From Onthophagus taurus (taxonomy: Eukaryota; Arthropoda; Insecta; Coleoptera; Scarabaeidae): a stretch of 64,000 nt of DNA. This document shows, in pieces, positions 26,895 through 38,343 of the stretch; position 1 is the stretch's first letter; each line of letters starts with the position of its first letter. The stretch spans positions 12,343,001 through 12,407,000 of the forward strand of contig NC_091972.1 in the NCBI RefSeq assembly GCF_036711975.1, written 5' to 3'. Both the position numbers and the translations under genes were made by a program. The notes under the pieces were generated by a model that worked only from the letters and a program-made list of their open reading frames with translations, did not search any database and was not told the DNA's origin.

Positions 26895-27817
26895 ATGGCT
26901 GAAAACACCGATCCCGATTTAGTTTTGAGTGCGAAAGATCTTCCAATATCGTTTCATGTTAAATATTTAGGTGAGATAAATTCAACAAAGAATTATTTGT
27001 TAGTTTTATTAGTTGTTTATTTTAAAAAGCCGTTTTATGTAATGCTATCGTAACGTACTGACTTATATCTTATCTGAAAAATCGTTATACGATTGTAAAA
27101 TACGGTAAATTAAGTTGAAACAATTTTTTTTTGAATAAATTTTTCATTACCTAGTGTATTATACAACCAATCATGCTTTTATGGATGACAGGTGTTAAGC
27201 ATGAAAGAACAGGTGACACAGGTAGATTTTTTATTTCGCTTTATCGCCTTTATATATGATGTATTTATTCCTCCTTGTGTTGTACTGACCTCAAAAATAA
27301 AGATAACTTAAAAATTTCATTTTCTTCAGGTTTCACTCCTTCAAAAGGTCTTTGGGGGATAAAACACACTAGAAAACCAGTAGATTACATGGTAGATCAA
27401 GCAAAACAGCTTCCTCCAGGAACAATCGTTCCCGTTGTAAAACTAACAATTACCAAAAATGGTCTCACATTTAAATCCGATGACAAATTAAGTAAAATTC
27501 CCGAAAAAAAGTACAGCGTCGACGTTATATCATACGGAGTTCAAGATTTAATCTACACCCGCGTATTTTGTATGATTGTTGTAACCGGAAATGATATTAG
27601 AGACAGTATACCATTCGAATGTCACGCTTTCGTTTGCGATTCGAAAAATCAAGCTCGACAAATTACTTACGCTTTGGCGGCAGCTTTTCAAGATTACGGG
27701 CAACGGGTAAAGGAAGAAAGCAAAACCAATCCCGCCCTTGCCAAAAAGAAGTTCGCCATTGATTTAAGAACACCCGAAGAACAGCACGCGGATGAAAATG
27801 CCGAAACTGAAGCTTGA
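26895..27817 (+). CDS. PTB/PID-domain adaptor protein with a 30-nt microexon
   Basis: Three exons, 26895-26970, 27192-27221 and 27330-27817, give 197 residues. Both introns are phase 1 and small (221 and 108 nt), with borders G|GTGAGA, ACAG|G, CAG|GTAG and TTCAG|G. The protein is essentially one phosphotyrosine-binding domain (about residues 15-165). It opens with DLPISFHVKYLG, the usual first strand of the fold, and closes with ECHAFVCDSKNQARQITYAL and a helix AAAFQDYGQR, as in LDLRAP1/ARH, GULP and Disabled-type domains that bind NPxY tails of membrane receptors. The rest is a short charged tail (KKKFAIDLRTPEEQ...). It lacks the clathrin/AP2-binding C-terminus of ARH, so a small cytoplasmic adaptor is likely, but the exact orthologue is not known to me. 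The middle exon encodes the loop VKHERTGDT between strand 1 and helix 1. Confidence 0.88.
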
Positions 27818-27823
27818 AGTTAA

Positions 27824-27839
27824 AATAAAATTTAATAAA
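27824..27839 (+). promoter_or_regulatory. Polyadenylation signals of the PTB gene
   Basis: AATAAA occurs at 27824-27829 and again at 27834-27839, a few bases past the TGA at 27815-27817. The 3' untranslated region would be very short if either is used. Confidence 0.55.
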
Positions 27840-27844
27840 TAAGT

Positions 27845-28640
27845 TTATTTATTTATCGGTTGCTGTAAAGTTTATTTTTGGTAAACGAATTGTGATGTTT
27901 TAATTACCAAAGTTATTACGTTTCCATGTCGTAAATTAAATTTATCACTAAGATAAATTAATATTAATATAACGCGTTAATTGGAATGATTATTTGAATC
28001 ATCCTATTATTTAATCATGCTTTATTGGGTGTGACAAAATGATTGTAGCAATTTCAGATGAAAAGCTAAATAAACAAGATTAAGGAATGTTAAATAAAGT
28101 CATTTTTATAATGGTTAATGTTCGATTGTTATAGATTATCTTGTAAGAACATCATTTACGATATAAATCGTTTAATTTAATTAATTAATTTAATAACTTC
28201 TTATTCCAACATTATTATTTTGGCGATTTTGAGATAATAAAACCAATTTTTAAACAATCCAGAAAATTTTCATGAGTAAATCACTTCGTCACATCTTTCA
28301 TATTTATTTTTAACTATTAATAAGGAAAGTATTAACAATTGCACGAAATTAGAAATTAAAAAAGTTGAATCAATAAAGTTTCATAAAACAAATCAATTTT
28401 TATTAATATTTTTATTCATTAAAAAAATGACGCATCATTATATTATTACGTTTAAGACCCATTGACAGAGATTTATTCAAATTAAACCATCACCACTTTT
28501 TAAAAATGTTGGTGTCAAACCAAACATTCTTAAAAATTAATCACCTTTAAAGTCTGTCGATGGTCTTAAAATTGATTTATAATGATGCTTCTCCTCAATC
28601 TTACATTAAAAATAATTTTTTTGGAAAATATTTCGATCTA
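27845..28640. other. Intergenic AT-rich DNA between convergent genes
   Basis: Only 3' flanks of the PTB gene (+) and of the second chitin-binding gene (-) are expected. On the minus strand AATAAA-type signals occur near 28472 and 28413. I see no gene. Confidence 0.45.
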
Positions 28641-28644
28641 TTTC

Positions 28645-29368
28645 TTAATATCTAGACCGTCTTAATCCACCAATTGGATGTCTTTGTTCTAAAGCTTCTT
28701 CGATAGCTTGAGGCACTTCCGGTACCGAAGTTGCGTCATCAACTTGTAAAACCGAATGACCCGAAGGAGCTGGTGATGCTGCGGGAACAGCAGGAACATT
28801 TGGCGCAATAGAAGCTAAAGGTACAAATGGAACATCTTCATTTTGAACGTCTTGATCTGGATCGGTGTTAAGTACATCTCCAAAACTCTTGTTTAAAGAA
28901 TAGAATCTTGGGGAATCGTCACAATTAAGAGCTTCATCGGATCTCGTGCAAGTAAACATTTCCTATATAACACATAAAATTTGTATGGGTCTTTGTATTT
29001 TAGAATTCATACCTGATTGAAGACGGTTTCATCGGGACATATAAAACTCCAACGGAACGTCTGTTGTCTGCCGTTCGCGTACGTGACAGGAAGACACACG
29101 TGGAACAGTTGGCAATCGTTTTCAACATCCGCATAATAACCGTAATCTCTTCCTTCGCAACTAAAAGAATCGCTGATGTCCGATCTTATGCTTGTTGCAT
29201 TACTTGGAAGAGTTAACAGTTGCGCAGGTGCTTGTTCAATTGATAACTAAAAAATGTATAAAAACAATCATAACAAAATTACAATTTTTTTTTATAATCA
29301 CTTACTCTTAAATTAGGAGCTGCATAAGCCAAAGAAAAAACGAATGGTAAAACTTTCGCGAAATACAT
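28645..29368 (-). CDS. Second single-domain chitin-binding protein (CPAP1-like)
   Basis: Three exons in phase 0, 29306-29368, 29013-29246 and 28645-28962, give 204 residues. Exon 1 encodes a signal peptide (MYFAKVLPFVFSLAYA). Exon 2 and the start of exon 3 hold one type-2 chitin-binding domain with six cysteines at residues 51, 66, 72, 91, 104 and 113 (X14-X5-X18-X12-X8), including YGYYADVENDCQLFHVCLP, WSFICPDETVFNQ and FTCTRSDEALNC. The tail is a Pro/Ala/Val-rich low-complexity stretch (about residues 130-175) ending near GGLRRSRY. Introns are short (59 and 50 nt). Domain, exon boundaries and the signal-only first exon match the gene at 17.3-21.1 kb, but the chitin-binding cores are well diverged, so these are different members of the family. 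The likely role is a secreted cuticle protein binding chitin. Confidence 0.88.
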
Positions 29369-29473
29369 TTTGTGTAATCCAAAAGGAGCTTAAACACAAA
29401 GGGAAGCTAAAGGAAGCGACCTAACGAAGAACACAAGACGCACTAAGTTATGCGTCGGTGGGACATCCTCAAA

Positions 29474-29484
29474 TATATATATAC
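29474..29484 (-). promoter_or_regulatory. TATA-like promoter of the second chitin-binding gene
   Basis: An alternating TATATATAT block lies about 110 nt upstream of the ATG, preceded on the minus strand by CACTCCG, similar in placement to the CCCG-TATAAAA of the other chitin-binding gene. Confidence 0.45.
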
Positions 29485-29499
29485 GGAGTGTCGTCGGTT

Positions 29500-32010
29500 G
29501 TGACCAAAGATGGCAGGTGGTGGTGAATGGAAGAAGAGGAAGTAGCCATCAAAGCTATCGAATGAACAGTAATTCCATAAACGACGGTTTCTTCTGCGAA
29601 ATTGGTCATCAAAACTTTTTATTACCAGAAACTATACATTTTTAATCTTATTGGAGAATAAATGTAGAAAAAGCGTTGATTGAAGATGGTAAAAATTGAA
29701 ATTATTAAAAATCCAAATCACGTAATTTCTTGTGACGTCTTGATTCGACGTAAAAGGTAAAGAAGCAATTAGTTTTTCATTTAGTTTTGAACACGTAGAA
29801 ACAACAGTTTACCAGCCTAATTTAATTACATAAGGAAATATATGTTACTGTGTTAACTTATCGATCTCTCAATCTTATTTAAGAATGCGGAAAGGATTTA
29901 GCTTACAAAGATCACGAAGTATTTTGTTTTGTCGGCGGTGTTTTACTGAGTATATAAATAAAGACATCAGAATTCTAAACATACATTATTTTATTTATAA
30001 CACTAAGGTCTTTGGAAAAAAATGTAAAAACCCATTAGCAATAATCCTTGGATTACCTTTGTTTATACTTGATGGTAACTCATAAAAATCATTTATAAAA
30101 TTCTGTGCATTAACCTGGTAAAATGTAAAAATAATAAAAACCTTTATTATTCACAAGACATTTCAAGAGGAAACCGCCAGAGTATAACTAAAATATGGAA
30201 TTGCCGTTATAAATATTAATGGTATTTTCTTAGAGAAAATTAAGCATTCAGTAAAATTGCTAGTGGAATTGAAAATAAAATGCACCAAAAAAGAAAAAAA
30301 AGTACAATGCGAACAACGCGAAAAGTTTTTATCGGTAAGTGTGTGGTTAGAAAGTTCTTAATCAATTCCACATAAATAAACCATAACTAAAAAATTGATT
30401 AGTAAGAAGGAAGTATTCTAGAATTGTGTAACACAGCATAACATTTAAATCGACCCTATTTCATTAAAAGTTAAGGGATTACAATAAATGACGTTGATTT
30501 GTGACGCAACCGAGAAGTCCAGACGTTTTACTGTTATAACAATTTAAAATTCGGCTGATGTAGTTGATATTTTTAAGTTCAAGAAGCTCGAATTTGTTAG
30601 TACAGTTAATCGAAGAAATTAAAATTCATTGAAGCGCATTCGATACTTTTATATTTTTCGATAAAATCTTTACGAATTTATAAAAAAGGAAACGTATTCT
30701 GTTCAGGTTATGTGCTATTTCCGGTTGGCAGATTTACCCCAAAAGATGATACAGATCTACGATTTCAGTGTAATAACTATAGCAGCTAATTACATTTTTG
30801 AATTATCTACACAGACTTAATGCTAAAAAAGTCCAAATAGATTTAAAGGCTTTCAAAACATATCCCTCAAAACTGCCAGCACCATAAATTTTCCAACGTT
30901 AATATACCTAGAGATATTTTTTTGAAGAAATTCTACAAAATGATAGATATTCTATATAGATATCAATGTACATTTTATAGTATAAGATCTAGTTAATATA
31001 CAAATGTCTGATTCCGAATCGGCACATTAGGATGACTTTTCAGACCTTCCATACGACGCGACGTATTGCATGATTTATGATAACATTTGTAGATGTAGGA
31101 ATGTCCAAGTCATCACAGAAGAGTTTAGATTGAAACCGTTCGAGTTTTAGTATATGTCTTTTACTGGCAATCCCTAATTGTCAATCCCTAATTGTGTACG
31201 TCCATATAGGCTTCAAGATGGAGTTATTCAAAACCAGGCCAGATATGTTTTCGCAGTTTAAACGATTATTTATTATTAACCTTTATTTAATGTAAAAATG
31301 ACCTGCGCAGATTTGGTGCAATGTACTTTAATTCTTCAACATTTTTCCTATTTGTTCATTTCTTGTAACTGATTTTGGGGCGCGCAAAGAAGTAATTTGG
31401 CAGTCGATATGTTTGACAAAGATTGCGTAATTATATTGTTGATAAATATTTTAATGTATTTCATGTCGTAAGGTTGAATGCAGAACCTTTCCTATATTTC
31501 AGACTTGAAATCAGAAATAAAATTATTTTACGACAAGTACTTTTTATGAGTTATCTTTAAGATAACAAATGATCTGTTTCTCATCGCCACTCGGAGATTT
31601 GTCTCGTATGAGCTGGAATGATTCTAGTTAGATGATTTGCAACCTTTTGCAACTTCATCAATCGTTTCGTAATATGTTGATTTTTGCACAAATATCAATA
31701 TATATTTGTAATTGATGCTTCTCGATTTAAACTTATTTCATCCATAGAAATAATTTCCTACAATATTCATTTTTATTGCATCAAGGCTGAATTTTTAAAA
31801 CTACTAGACGAAAAAGAATAGCCCGCACAAAGGAAATTTTTAACAATGTATAGAGTCAGGTAATATATAAAAGTGGCTACAATCACAATTTATAGCGTTT
31901 CTCAAAAAGCCAGGAAGCCAAGAGTCATGTACTGAAGATGTTTCTTCTAAAACAATTCACAGAAGAATATACAAAAGATGCGAAGAACAGAGATCAAATA
32001 GTCACTTTTC
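29500..32010. other. Unassigned intergenic DNA
   Basis: No gene is supported. Open frames are short and lack motifs. Confidence 0.4.
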
Positions 32011-32099
32011 TTCCATAAACGCATTCGGTACTAGAGAAGTACTTTTTGCTGCTTAAGTTCTAAGATGTACAGTTGTAAACTGTTATGTATATGCGTGTC

Positions 32100-32840
32100 T
32101 AATAGATCACGAAAACGTGTTCAACATCAAAATGATCAATATTCTTAAAGATGCTAACATAGATAACAAAGACCTTAGAATAACTTTAAAGCTCTGCTGG
32201 AACCAGACTGCTCTTTAATGAAGCATTTGATGGAGTAAATGAGGATATCCTCTTGAATAGAATCAGAATAAACAATATTAGATACGCAGATGATACGCTG
32301 ATATTAGATACGCTGATGGCAGATAGCATAGAGGGATTACAAGCATTAGTAAACCGAATTACACACTACAGTCAGCAATATGAACTTAATATCAATGTCT
32401 AAAAAACAAAACGATGATAATCAGCAAAGAAAATATCAAAAATAAATGAGCAATGAAACAATGTACAAGAAATAGTCGTTTCCACACTGTTATATGGCAT
32501 GGAATCCTGGACCTTGACAGAAGCCACAACTAGAAAACTGGAAGACTTTGAGATATGGTTGTATAGACGAGTGGTCAAAATACCATGGGTAGCTTACATG
32601 AAGAACAGGGATGTGCTGCAAAGAATGAATAAGGAATAGGAAATTATGTATACCATCAAACGCAGAACCTGGGTCATAAGAAATCAACACCGATATTCCC
32701 TGTTCTAATCCATAATGCAAAGGAAAGTCAAAGAATAAGGAGGACTCGGCAGCAGAAGAATCTCTGTCATAATATGTCCTGATCATAATTCCCAACGTGA
32801 TTGCTAACATTCGAATCTTTTAGGCACCTCAAGAAGAAGA
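32100..32840 (+). mobile_element. LINE fragment (RT catalytic region to ORF end)
   Basis: Broken plus-strand frames read EAFDGVNEDILLNRIRINN, then RYADDTLILDTLMADSIEGL (the catalytic YADD box), ITHYSQQYELNINV, LLYGMESWTLTEATTRKLED (the 'YG.E.W' block) and RRVVKIPWV. The end is arginine-rich with an AAGAAGAAGA tail near 32830-32841. The region between the EAFD and YADD blocks is too short, so there is an internal deletion, and stops interrupt the frame. The minus-strand open frame 32490-32810 is a shadow. Confidence 0.8.
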
Positions 32841-32849
32841 TTTTTTTTT

Positions 32850-33860
32850 ACGGAAACAACTTATTTGTGGACCTATGTTTATTACAACAATTGTTTCTTC
32901 TTATACATAAGTATTACAGGTGAGTTTAATGTTGATATTGTTTTTTACAGACCTGTGTAGTTGTCTTTCATTGGTATACAATTCGATATATGCTCAGCAG
33001 CGATAATTTTGCTCCCCAAGTACTGGAAACCTCAATACAATCTACCATCTGCCGTTTATGGACAAGCAGCGATTCTTTGAGTTTGTATAGTACGTTTTTA
33101 TAGAAGCTTGTTCTTTCTAGCTGATCGATTTTTTCACCCTAATGAAGGCATTCGTGATTGTATACTTGATTTCTTTAGGTTATTTACTCTTTTATGTTTC
33201 TGCATTTTATAAGTGTTGTTTAACTTTTTGCTTTTTTCATCACATCGTTTTTCATCTTTTGCACGTCTGAAATAACTTTGCATTCCCTATAACAAACTGA
33301 ATATTACACATTTTAATTTTTTATTTAAGTTGGGGTAATAATTTAGACGCTTTAATTAGTTATATTTTTTATTCTACAACAGAGTCTATTGTTTATTTTA
33401 TATTTTTTCACCTAGCTTGGCTCAAATATTAAGGCAAACATCACTAGTATTTCCTCTGTTCTCCATTCTAGTTTATTTATGGCTTCCAATATATATTTTT
33501 AATCATAAGAGATTTTAGCTTTTGTTAATCCCGCGTTCTGTTGTGTTGTTTAATTATAATTATAAATAGTAAATAATTTATTCATTTAGTGTAAGAGTTT
33601 TGCAATTGTTCAAGTAATGATTTTCCTGATTTAATAGCGATTTTGACAATTCGAGCTTGTAGCTCAAAACTAGTTCCGTTTAAATAAAAAAAAAAGTTTT
33701 GATTTTTGATATATGATTATTTTTATTATGATTAATTTTTTATATATCCAATATATATAACCAGGGTTGCATCCTAAAATACAATTTGATACATAATATT
33801 TCTAAATTGTCTAAAACTGATAAACGTTACTAAAATCAAATTTTTGTATGTTAATTAAAT
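32850..33860. other. Unassigned AT-rich stretch
   Basis: No exon or named repeat is seen between the LINE remnant and the mariner-like element. Confidence 0.4.
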
Positions 33861-33865
33861 ACATA

Positions 33866-34262
33866 CAGTGCTAGCGTAAAGTAACCCCCCCCCTGTTTAA
33901 CTTCCGAACAAATTGAGATATCACTATGAACAAAAAAACGTCAATTTCTATATTTTATCAGCACAAATATTTTCTTATGGAAAATTTTGCCATCACTTTT
34001 AGTTTTTCCGGAAAATAGATCAACTTTGTTTTTTTAAATGGAACACCCAGTATATTATGGTATCTTCCGAAAGATGAAAACAATACGAATCCAACGGTAC
34101 CTCACAATCAAATATCGGTTTATTAGTTTTTCGCATAAAAATTAAACAAAATGCGGAATTTTGCCGGAAAAACCAACGTATCTTCGTCGACTACCTGTCG
34201 AAATGCAATCGGCCAGGTAAATGGTGGACGGTAGGTTAACGGTCGGTATACGCTCGAGCTAA
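33866..34262 (+). repeat. Left terminal inverted repeat of the mariner-like element
   Basis: Matches the reverse complement of about 35656-36051 along its whole length. The inner end is near TACGCTCGAGCTAAG. Confidence 0.85.
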
Positions 34263-34507
34263 GACGGATTTAAAATTGCAAGTACAATTACTTATTTTTT
34301 TTAGAAATGAAATAAAAGTTGTTTGGAAGTATATTAAATTTATGAATTAATCATATTTTATCAAAAAATATTTATAAAGAAAAAAAGTCAATATAAGAAA
34401 TGAAATTTTCTTATTAAAGATTTTGCTAGTATAGGTAACGGTTGAAAAATTTGCTTAGTGTTGTTATTGAATAATAAAAGAATTTTTTATTTATTAAGAA
34501 TCAAATA

Positions 34508-35421
34508 TTAAGTAAATTGTTCGATATGATTACCTTGAACTTCTAGGCAGTGGTACCATCTTTGTAGTGTTTCCTCTCTCACACGGCTTAACATGTGATC
34601 AATATTTTGGCAGACGTCAATAATTTTTTGTTTTAAATCCTCAATACTACCCAACGGAATTTCATATACCTTGGATTTTAAATAACCCCATAAAAAGAAA
34701 TCTAAAGGTGTCAGATCTGGTGATCTTGTTGTCCATTAAAATTTTTATCAAGATAATTTCGTACCATTGGCGCATAATGTGGAGGTGCTCCGTCTTGATG
34801 AAACACTAGTTCCATTTCAAAATCGTCAGAATTCTGTTGTACAATTTGCAAAAGTCTTGAAAAAAAAACATTTACTTTCTAATGAAATTGAGTGATAACG
34901 TCACGATATTCATGTGGATTAACATCACGCCGATGCAATTTTCCACCCAAAAAGAAAGTACATTCATCACTGAAACAAATATGTTTCAAGTATAATCGAT
35001 TTCGTTCAACCATATTTGTCAGTAGCTCACAAAATTCTGTTCTTCTATATCAGGGTCATCTTCTGTTAATTCATGAAGCATTTTTATTTAAAATGGATGA
35101 TATTTATTCTTCTTTAAGTATTTCCACGTCTTCAAACAACGACGCGGAAATATTTAACACATCACACGTTGATGCGATAGCAGCAGACGACATCATGGGC
35201 ACATTAAATACTTCTGTTAATATCTGACGACCAGTTCTTTTGCGGTCTTCGACGCTTCCAGTTTCCAAAAACTTATTCACAAGCTCTCTTAAATATTTTC
35301 GACTAATTGAATGTTCAGGAAATCGTTCCTTAAATTGTCGCCCTGTTTCATGTAGATTTCTGTCAGCACGAGCGAATATTAAAATTGCTTCGATATTGTG
35401 CTCTAAACTCCTTCTAGCCAT
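34508..35421 (-). pseudogene. Broken mariner-like transposase
   Basis: The start at 35421 (MARRSLEHNIEAILIFARAD) opens a helix-turn-helix DNA-binding region of 105 codons ending at a stop at 35104. Further down, in other frames, lie the blocks around the three catalytic acidic residues: ICFSDECTFFLGG (about 34940-34980), FHQDGAPPHYAPMV (about 34770-34810) and RSPDLTPLDFFLWGYLKSKV (about 34670-34730), then a C-terminal end EVQGNHIEQFT at 34508. At least two frameshifts and a short deletion between the second and third acidic blocks make it non-functional. The motif set is typical of the mariner/IS630 group. Confidence 0.8.
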
Positions 35422-35655
35422 TTTGATCTCGCCTTTCTTTGGTTATACTTGGTCGGGTAGAATTCAAAGATAGAAATGAAGGAAAATATTTGCATGCTGC
35501 CTTAAATACAAAATTTCAAAGTACCTACAAACTTTAAAATTGTTGTTATGGCAATTTTTTCTTAGAAGTTTTAAAAAGAACTTTCTTTTTATCCTTTTCT
35601 TGTATTGATTGTTTCATAAAAACATTCTAAAAGAATTGCTGATTTTAACCCTGCT

Positions 35656-36051
35656 TAATCCGAGCGTAGACCGACCTTTAACTGACCGTCCACCATTTAT
35701 CTGGCCCATTGTATCTCGACAGGTAGTCAACGAAGATACGTTGGTTTTTCCGGCGAAATTCCGCATTTTGTTTAATTTTTATGTAAAAAACTAATAAACC
35801 GATATTTGATTGTGAGGTATCGTTGAATTCGTATTGTTTTATTCTTTCGAAAGATACCATAATATACTGGGTGTTCCATTTAAAAAAACAAAGCTGTTCC
35901 ATTTTCCGGAAAAACTAAAAGTGATACCAAAATTTTCCATAAGAAAATATTTGTGCTGATAAAATATAGAAACTGACGTTTTTTTGTTCATATTGATATC
36001 TCAATCTGTTCAGAAGTTAAACAGGGGGGGGGTTACTTTACGCTAGCACTG
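35656..36051 (-). repeat. Right terminal inverted repeat of the mariner-like element
   Basis: Partner of the left repeat. Its inner end reads AATCCGAGCGTAGACC on the plus strand, and its outer tip carries a G-tract mirroring the left C-tract. Confidence 0.85.
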
Positions 36052-36059
36052 TATGTAAA

Positions 36060-36715
36060 CATGAATAGAATTCTAGGTGCGAGTTTAGATACCCAAAATA
36101 AAATATAATTTGAAACAGATTCATGTAAAATTAAGAAATGTCATCTCTTATGTATATACAATATACGTTTTAATGTAATGCAATGAAAAGAGGAAGTACT
36201 AAGAACAAAGAAATTGCAATTAACCGCTGTAACAAACGTCACAACCGCAAATTTCCATTTAAATAACAGGAAAGCTTCTTATTAATTCGTTATTGAAGAT
36301 ATTTCAATAACAATTGCATTAAATGTCAAGAATTACACCCAGTCGGAAAGTAGAAATAAATACTTCTACAAAAACTTAATCTAATTTTGTTTAGTCCCCA
36401 GAAAAACTGCAAAAAATGAAACTATCTTATTAAATTTAGCTAGCTGAATTAATTTAAATTTTTATATTATTATGTTGGCAAGTATCCGTATTGTATTTAT
36501 ACTAAACCGGTCGTTTTCACCTTGTTATTCATAACAAAACCGCGAAAAAAACCGATTAAAATGGAAACCAAACAACCGCCAGTTACCCAACCGAACGAAA
36601 ATAGTAAAATTATATTCGTTGCTCCCATAACGGCTTATGGTGATTTTAGCGTCACGCTATTAGTTCCTTTACTTTTTGTCATTTAATTGCCAGCGCAAAA
36701 CACTCTCCGAACTCT
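36060..36715. other. Upstream region of the glycine-rich gene
   Basis: No gene is seen. The part nearest 36720 is presumably the promoter of the glycine-rich protein gene. Confidence 0.4.
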
Positions 36716-36722
36716 TATCGAA

Positions 36723-36756
36723 TATAAAAGGGGCACCGATTTCTATCTGTTTCAGT
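36723..36756 (+). promoter_or_regulatory. Core promoter (TATA box plus initiator) of the glycine-rich gene
   Basis: TATAAAA at 36723-36729 is followed at the canonical distance by the arthropod initiator TCAGT at 36752-36756. The A at 36754 would be the start site, 31 nt from the TATA box, leaving a leader of 27 nt before the ATG. This is the cleanest promoter in the window. Confidence 0.75.
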
Positions 36757-36780
36757 GCGGACCAACCAAACTCGAGTGAT

Positions 36781-37471
36781 ATGTCATTAAAGGTAACCAT
36801 TCTCACAAAAAATTTTTCCTCTCAAGTCTTATCATAATTTTTTAATACTTTTTATATTTCAGTTTATAGTTACGTGTGCCTTCGTGGCATACATCTCGGT
36901 TCAAGCCGCAAACGGATGGGAATACAAAGAGGAACACCATGAAGGAGATAGAGAACTTGCGGAAGCTCATGCACAGGATAGGCATGGAGGCGGAGGAGGT
37001 GGTGGAGGTGGTGGGGGCGGCCATGGTGGTGGCGATGAAGGTCATGGCGGTGGTGGTGGAGGCGGAGGAGGTGGAGGAGGGGGAAAGGATCCCAAAGTGA
37101 AGAAATACAGTTATAGCTACAGTTATGGAAAGGGCCATTCCCATAGTTATGATAGCAAGAAGGATGGTAAAGATGGTGGTGGAGGAGGAGGTGGTGGTGG
37201 TGGTAGTGAAGGACATGAAGAGGGTGGACATAGAAGAGATGGAAGTGGAGGAAGACATGGAGGAGGCAGTGGTGGAGGAGGAGGTGGAGGACATGGTGGT
37301 CACGGAGGAGGAGGAGGAGGTGGTGGTGGTGGACATGGTGGTCATGGAGGAGGAGGAGGAGGAGGAGGTAGTGGCGGACATGGTAGTCATGGAGGAGGAA
37401 GTCATGGAGGTGATGGTGGTCATGGCGGTGGTGGCGGTGGCGGAGGAGGTGGCGATCATGGTTGCCATTGA
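36781..37471 (+). CDS. Glycine-rich secreted protein (cuticle-type)
   Basis: Two exons: 36781-36792 encodes only MSLK, and 36863-37471 the rest, joined in phase 0 (AAG|GTAACC ... TTTCAG|TTT) across a 70-nt intron, for 206 residues. The join builds a signal peptide (MSLKFIVTCAFVAYISVQA), which the second exon alone lacks. Mature protein: a charged segment (GWEYKEEHHEGDRELAEAHA), long Gly runs broken by His, a Tyr/Ser/His segment (KYSYSYSYGKGHSHSYD, about residues 85-101), then more Gly-His-Ser repeats. Such proteins are common in insect cuticle; an antimicrobial glycine-rich peptide is the alternative. Splitting a few signal-peptide codons into exon 1 is typical of insect cuticular genes. The Gly repeat creates long false open frames on the other strand and in the other plus frame. 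Confidence 0.82.
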
Positions 37472-37502
37472 GAAGAATTGTTGTTTCCTAATTTATCTGT
37501 TA

Positions 37503-37508
37503 AATAAA
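37503..37508 (+). promoter_or_regulatory. Polyadenylation signal of the glycine-rich gene
   Basis: AATAAA lies 32 nt after the stop codon at 37469-37471. Confidence 0.6.
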
Positions 37509-37559
37509 ATGTGTAAAGTTAAGATAAACTATTTTTTTTTAAATAGATGGTTGTTTTTT

Positions 37560-38340
37560 ATGAATTAAAAGTTGCAATTTAAAAATCCCATACATTTGAG
37601 ATAAGTTGTAATCGACTCATTAATTCTTAACTCCTTCAAAAAATTATTTACTTATATCAAGAATCCTTTTCTAAATATTTTATATCTTAAATCTCATTAT
37701 AATTTTATGCCATCTAAAAATACCATCTCTTAGCTTGAATTTAAAATATATAACATTTCTTAATCTCTAAAAATTGATTCTCTAGACTCTAGATCATAAC
37801 TGATGTATTTTTTCATGCAAGATTTGTAAAAAAGACAAAATGTTTAGAATCGTTTATTAGAACACATTAATTTACATATCTATTTAGGTACAAAAACAAA
37901 TTTTAAACTGTAAAATATTACATGACTAGTTAAACGATTAATCTACCAAAACTATAAATAAATATAAACTTCATTCAAATGTGTATTCGCGAAATTTCTG
38001 TTAATAAATAATTTATAAACTACTTATATGTTTCTAAACGTACCATCGAACTAGAAAAGATGGAAACAAAAAATGCGTTTGGCACTAAAAAAATCTAACT
38101 TACATTAGGTGTACGTTAAGTCTTAAATATTAAGTATAAATCGTTTAATTAAACATACAAAAAATGATTCTTAAAGAAAAGGTAAAAGTACGTTTCGTAA
38201 CATTTCACTTATTTCTTATTGGTTAAAATTCAACCAACTGAGAAATAGAATTTGATATTATTGCACAACATGAACCGCTTATATCTAATTCTATCAAAAG
38301 AAAAAAGTAACATGAATCGGAATATAATTAACGTCAAAAT
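37560..38340. other. Intergenic AT-rich DNA between convergent genes
   Basis: 3' flanks of the glycine-rich gene (+) and the Osiris-like gene (-). No other feature seen. Confidence 0.45.
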
Positions 38341-38343
38341 TAG

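Larger units (their letters stand above)
33866..36051 (-). mobile_element. Mariner/Tc1-like DNA transposon with about 390-bp terminal inverted repeats
   Basis: Both ends start CAGTGCTAGCGTAAAGTAAC read inwards and are flanked by TA (33864-33865 and 36052-36053), the target duplication of the Tc1/mariner superfamily. The inverted repeats run from 33866 to about 34262 and from about 35656 to 36051, nearly base for base with scattered substitutions, each including a C-tract near the tip. The total is 2186 bp. A transposase remnant lies on the minus strand between them (34508-35421). The good match between the arms suggests a fairly recent insertion despite the broken gene. Confidence 0.9.

Noticed and set aside
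36842-37468. 208-codon Ser/Thr-rich frame on the minus strand opposite the glycine-rich gene, and the plus frame 37125-37568
   Set aside because: Both are mirror frames of the GGN glycine repeat. The plus-strand gene has a promoter, splice sites and a signal peptide.
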